A DNA stretch of 8,244 nucleotides from positions 1 to 8,244 of the forward strand of contig JBFHER010000170.1 in the NCBI GenBank assembly GCA_041584055.1, given 5' to 3'. Shown here in pieces: positions 6,114-8,244 of the stretch. Under the pieces are notes generated by a model, which was given only the letters and a program-made list of their open reading frames with translations, searched no databases and was not told the origin of the DNA. A program made the translations under genes and the position numbers. Within the stretch, counting starts at the first letter, position 1, and each line of letters opens with the position of its first letter. The DNA comes from JBFHER01 sp041584055. Lineage in GTDB: Bacteria; Bacteroidota; Bacteroidia; Bacteroidales; UBA5342.

Positions 6114-7262
6114 ATGAAAAAGATGAAATTATTACCTTATTTATTTGTCCTTAGCTCACTCGTCCTGTTTTTTGGTTGTGGCACACAGAAGCCGTTGGTA
6201 GAAAATACGGAGAAAGGTTTTACAAATGTGATTTCTGCTTATGATGCGCATAACGCGACCACTGAGTCTGTTGTTTACGCTTTGCCGATGACAATGCTTC
6301 GGTTTACTTTGAATGTAGAAAAAGTTTACAAGCGCAGGGGACCGCTTTACCGTTATTCTAATTTATATCTGGATGCAGAAGAACTTGTCACTGAAAACGA
6401 AACCCTTTGGAGATTAAAATCTGTAAATGTGAAAACGGTGGGTCTTGCGGATAATACAAAGGTGTTTAAGGTCGATTTTAAAGGCAATACAGGATCCGGA
6501 AACATTGAACTGGCTGAAAATGGGTGCATCAAAAGTATAAATGTAAACATGGAGGAAGAATTTGAAATTGTGAAAGAGGTAAAGTTATGTGATGATGCAG
6601 AACCGGATACTTCGTTTGCAAAGGTGCCCATGACAGAGGAACTTTTAAGAGCAAATTCTACAGCAAAGATGGCCGAAGAGGCTGCAGCATACATCTACAG
6701 ACTCAGGGAAAACAGAACTGCTTTGGTATCCGGAGAGCTTGATTACTTTCCACAGGATGGGAAAAGTCTGGAATTGAGTCTTAACGAAATGAGGTTTTTG
6801 GAGAATGAGTTTGTTTCTCTGTTTACAGGTAAGGTTGATAAGGAGCAGATTGAAATAAATTTTGATTATGTTCCGGATGCAGCTGTAACGAAAGAAACCT
6901 TGTTTCGATTTTCAAGATTTAAGGGGCTGGTACCTTCGGATGATTTTAGCGGCAGCCCGGTGTTGATTACGCTGACACCTGACCAGTTGCTGAATTTGCC
7001 GGATAACGAAGCTGAACCTATCTATGATGAAAAAGGTGAATTGCTTGAGATGGTCAAAAAGAATGGTTTTTTCTACAGGGTGCCCATGCAGTCTACCCTT
7101 ATGTTAGAATACAATGGACAGCCACTCATGAAAGAGAAACTTCAGATCGCTCAGTTCGGAAAAACACTCAGCTTGCCTGCAGATTTGCTGGATAATAATG
7201 ATAAAGGCATAATTTTTTATCCTGAAACAGGTGCCATCAAGAAAATCATCAATAAAAACTAA
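6114..7262 (+). CDS. DUF4831 family lipoprotein
   Basis: The 382-residue product begins with a lipoprotein signal: basic MKKMK, a hydrophobic core (about 6-20), then FFGC with Cys 22 as the predicted lipidated residue. Phe at -3 departs from the strict lipobox, but relaxed lipoboxes occur in Bacteroidota. The residues after Cys 22 (GTQKP) carry no acidic surface-export signal, so a periplasm-facing location is more likely. The remainder matches my recollection of DUF4831, a Bacteroidota family of unknown function: VVYALPMTMLRFTLNVEK (53-70), GPLYRYSNLYL (76-86), AAAYIYRLRENRTALVSGE (190-208), LFTGK (236-240), LFRFSRFKGLVPSDDFSG (263-280), FFYRVP (319-324) and FGKTLSLP (348-355). The fold is probably beta-rich. 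It sits 30 bases after nnr, with a hairpin in the gap, and 8 bases before pepD, so it is probably the middle gene of an operon. Nothing links it functionally to NAD repair or peptide breakdown. Confidence 0.85.
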   Translation: MKKMKLLPYLFVLSSLVLFFGCGTQKPLVENTEKGFTNVISAYDAHNATTESVVYALPMTMLRFTLNVEKVYKRRGPLYRYSNLYLDAEELVTENETLWRLKSVNVKTVGLADNTKVFKVDFKGNTGSGNIELAENGCIKSINVNMEEEFEIVKEVKLCDDAEPDTSFAKVPMTEELLRANSTAKMAEEAAAYIYRLRENRTALVSGELDYFPQDGKSLELSLNEMRFLENEFVSLFTGKVDKEQIEINFDYVPDAAVTKETLFRFSRFKGLVPSDDFSGSPVLITLTPDQLLNLPDNEAEPIYDEKGELLEMVKKNGFFYRVPMQSTLMLEYNGQPLMKEKLQIAQFGKTLSLPADLLDNNDKGIIFYPETGAIKKIINKN

Positions 7263-7270
7263 AAAATAAA

Positions 7271-8244
7271 ATGACTATTTCAGAATTGGAACCAAAACTT
7301 CTTTGGGAGAATTTTTATAAACTCACCCAAATACCCAGACCTTCAAAAAAAGAACAGAAAGCAGCAAAATGGATCTATGACTTCGGTATTTCTCTCGGCT
7401 TAGAGACCCTTCAGGATGAAACAGGAAATGTGCTCATTCGAAAACCAGCAAGCCCGGGGATGGAAAAAGCAAAGACGGTGACCCTGCAGGGACACATCGA
7501 CATGGTGCCTCAAAAAAATGCAGGGGTGGCTCATGATTTTGAAAAAGATGCAATTCAAGCCTATGTGGATGGTGATTGGGTGACAGCTAAAGATACAACA
7601 TTGGGTGCCGACAATGGCATTGGAGTGGCTGCATCATTGGCTGTTCTGCAATCCGACAATTTGAAACACGGCCCCCTTGAAGTACTGGTGACCATAGATG
7701 AGGAAACAGGCATGACCGGTGCCTTTGGTTTGAAAGAGGGATGGCTGAAAGGAGACATTCTGTTGAATCTGGACAGTGAAGACGAAGGAGAGCTTTATGT
7801 GGGATGTGCCGGCGGTGTGGATGTAAATGCCAGTTTCGAAAACATTCAGGTGCCTGTTTCTGAAGGAGACCTGGCTTTTAAACTTGCTGTTACGGGCTTG
7901 AAAGGTGGCCACTCAGGGCTGGATATCGCAATCGGAAGGGCCAATGCAAATAAATTGCTTTTCAGATTCTTGAAAGAAGCGGTGGAAGGACTTGAAGTGC
8001 GTTTGGCATCTGTGGAAGGAGGAAGTCTTCGAAACGCCATTCCAAGAGAGGCCTTCGCCCTTGTAACAATCCCTGCGGATCTGAAAGAAGATCTGATACA
8101 GTTTGTAGCAGAATATGAAGGGATATTTAAAAACGAGTTTGGCGCCGTAGAACCTAACCTGAGTTTCACTTGTGAAAGTGCGGACCTTCCTGAGACAGTG
8201 ATGGCTGAAATGGTGCAGGATGATTTGATTAATGCAGTTGAAGG
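7271..8244 (+). CDS. pepD: Cytosol nonspecific dipeptidase / aminoacyl-histidine dipeptidase (M20C), 3' truncated by window
   Basis: A zinc metallopeptidase that cleaves a broad range of dipeptides, including Xaa-His, in the cytoplasm. The frame is open from ATG at 7271 to the window edge: 324 complete codons of a protein normally about 485 long. Visible M20 signatures: GHIDMV (74-79) with zinc ligands H75 and D77; TLGADNGIG (110-118) with bridging D114; IDEETG (142-147) with catalytic E144 and zinc-binding E145; and NLDSED (166-171) with zinc ligand D168. The inserted dimerisation (lid) domain starts near 200 and includes LKGGHSG (210-216). The last zinc-binding His of the family would lie beyond the edge. 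The start follows an A-rich leader, 8 bases after the DUF4831 stop, so the two are very likely co-transcribed. No frameshift is seen. Confidence 0.95.
   Translation, partial: MTISELEPKLLWENFYKLTQIPRPSKKEQKAAKWIYDFGISLGLETLQDETGNVLIRKPASPGMEKAKTVTLQGHIDMVPQKNAGVAHDFEKDAIQAYVDGDWVTAKDTTLGADNGIGVAASLAVLQSDNLKHGPLEVLVTIDEETGMTGAFGLKEGWLKGDILLNLDSEDEGELYVGCAGGVDVNASFENIQVPVSEGDLAFKLAVTGLKGGHSGLDIAIGRANANKLLFRFLKEAVEGLEVRLASVEGGSLRNAIPREAFALVTIPADLKEDLIQFVAEYEGIFKNEFGAVEPNLSFTCESADLPETVMAEMVQDDLINAVE

Noticed and set aside
6353..6694. Minus-strand open frame of 113 codons inside the DUF4831 gene
   Set aside because: Serine- and phenylalanine-rich translation typical of an antisense shadow; the sense frame is full length and matches a family.
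7846..8169. Minus-strand open frame of 107 codons inside pepD
   Set aside because: Antisense to well-conserved M20C sequence, with no motifs and no plausible start region.
1..8244. A defence system, mobile element, CRISPR array or other novel multi-gene system
   Set aside because: All the coding space is accounted for by housekeeping or common Bacteroidota families. There are no regularly spaced repeats, no transposase or integrase motifs, and no stretch over 300 bases without a gene.

Overview
This window reads as an ordinary chromosomal segment of a Bacteroidota bacterium, probably from a Cytophagales-like group; the group is an inference. Four lines of evidence support this. Gene starts are preceded by TAnnTTTG boxes, the Bacteroidota sigma-A type -7 element. 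Leaders are A-rich and lack strong Shine-Dalgarno sequences. The families present are typical of the phylum: a tandem DUF1573 protein, a DUF4831 lipoprotein and a single-repeat TauE protein. Composition is AT-leaning and looks even throughout. I see no transposase, integrase, CRISPR array, tRNA, rRNA or phage gene.

Layout. 15-1100 (minus): exported protein with two clear DUF1573 domains. 1101-1241: divergent intergenic region with a promoter candidate facing each way. 1242-1610 (plus): short TauE/SafE-type membrane protein. 1627-2991 (plus): histidyl-tRNA synthetase, 16 bases downstream and probably co-transcribed. 2992-3070: convergent junction. 3071-4450 (minus): LutB/LldF-type ferredoxin-like protein. 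4451-4562: second divergent intergenic region, with two promoter boxes and a perfect inverted repeat over one of them. 4563-6083 (plus): bifunctional NAD(P)H-hydrate repair enzyme (Nnr). 6114-7262 (plus): DUF4831 lipoprotein. 7271-8244 (plus): M20C dipeptidase (PepD), cut off by the window edge.

How the genes relate. Most are housekeeping functions: tRNA charging, repair of damaged NAD(P)H, dipeptide breakdown and lactate oxidation. Nnr, the DUF4831 lipoprotein and PepD form a tight same-strand run (gaps of 30 and 8 bases), likely one operon. TauE and hisS form another. No single pathway ties them together. I found no convincing evidence of a new multi-gene system. The items most worth a second look are the inverted repeat upstream of nnr, the hairpin between nnr and the lipoprotein, the apparently solitary lutB, and the two DUF/half-length proteins of unknown role. 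Two gene starts (TauE and lutB) are moved downstream because the longer alternatives begin upstream of or inside a predicted promoter.
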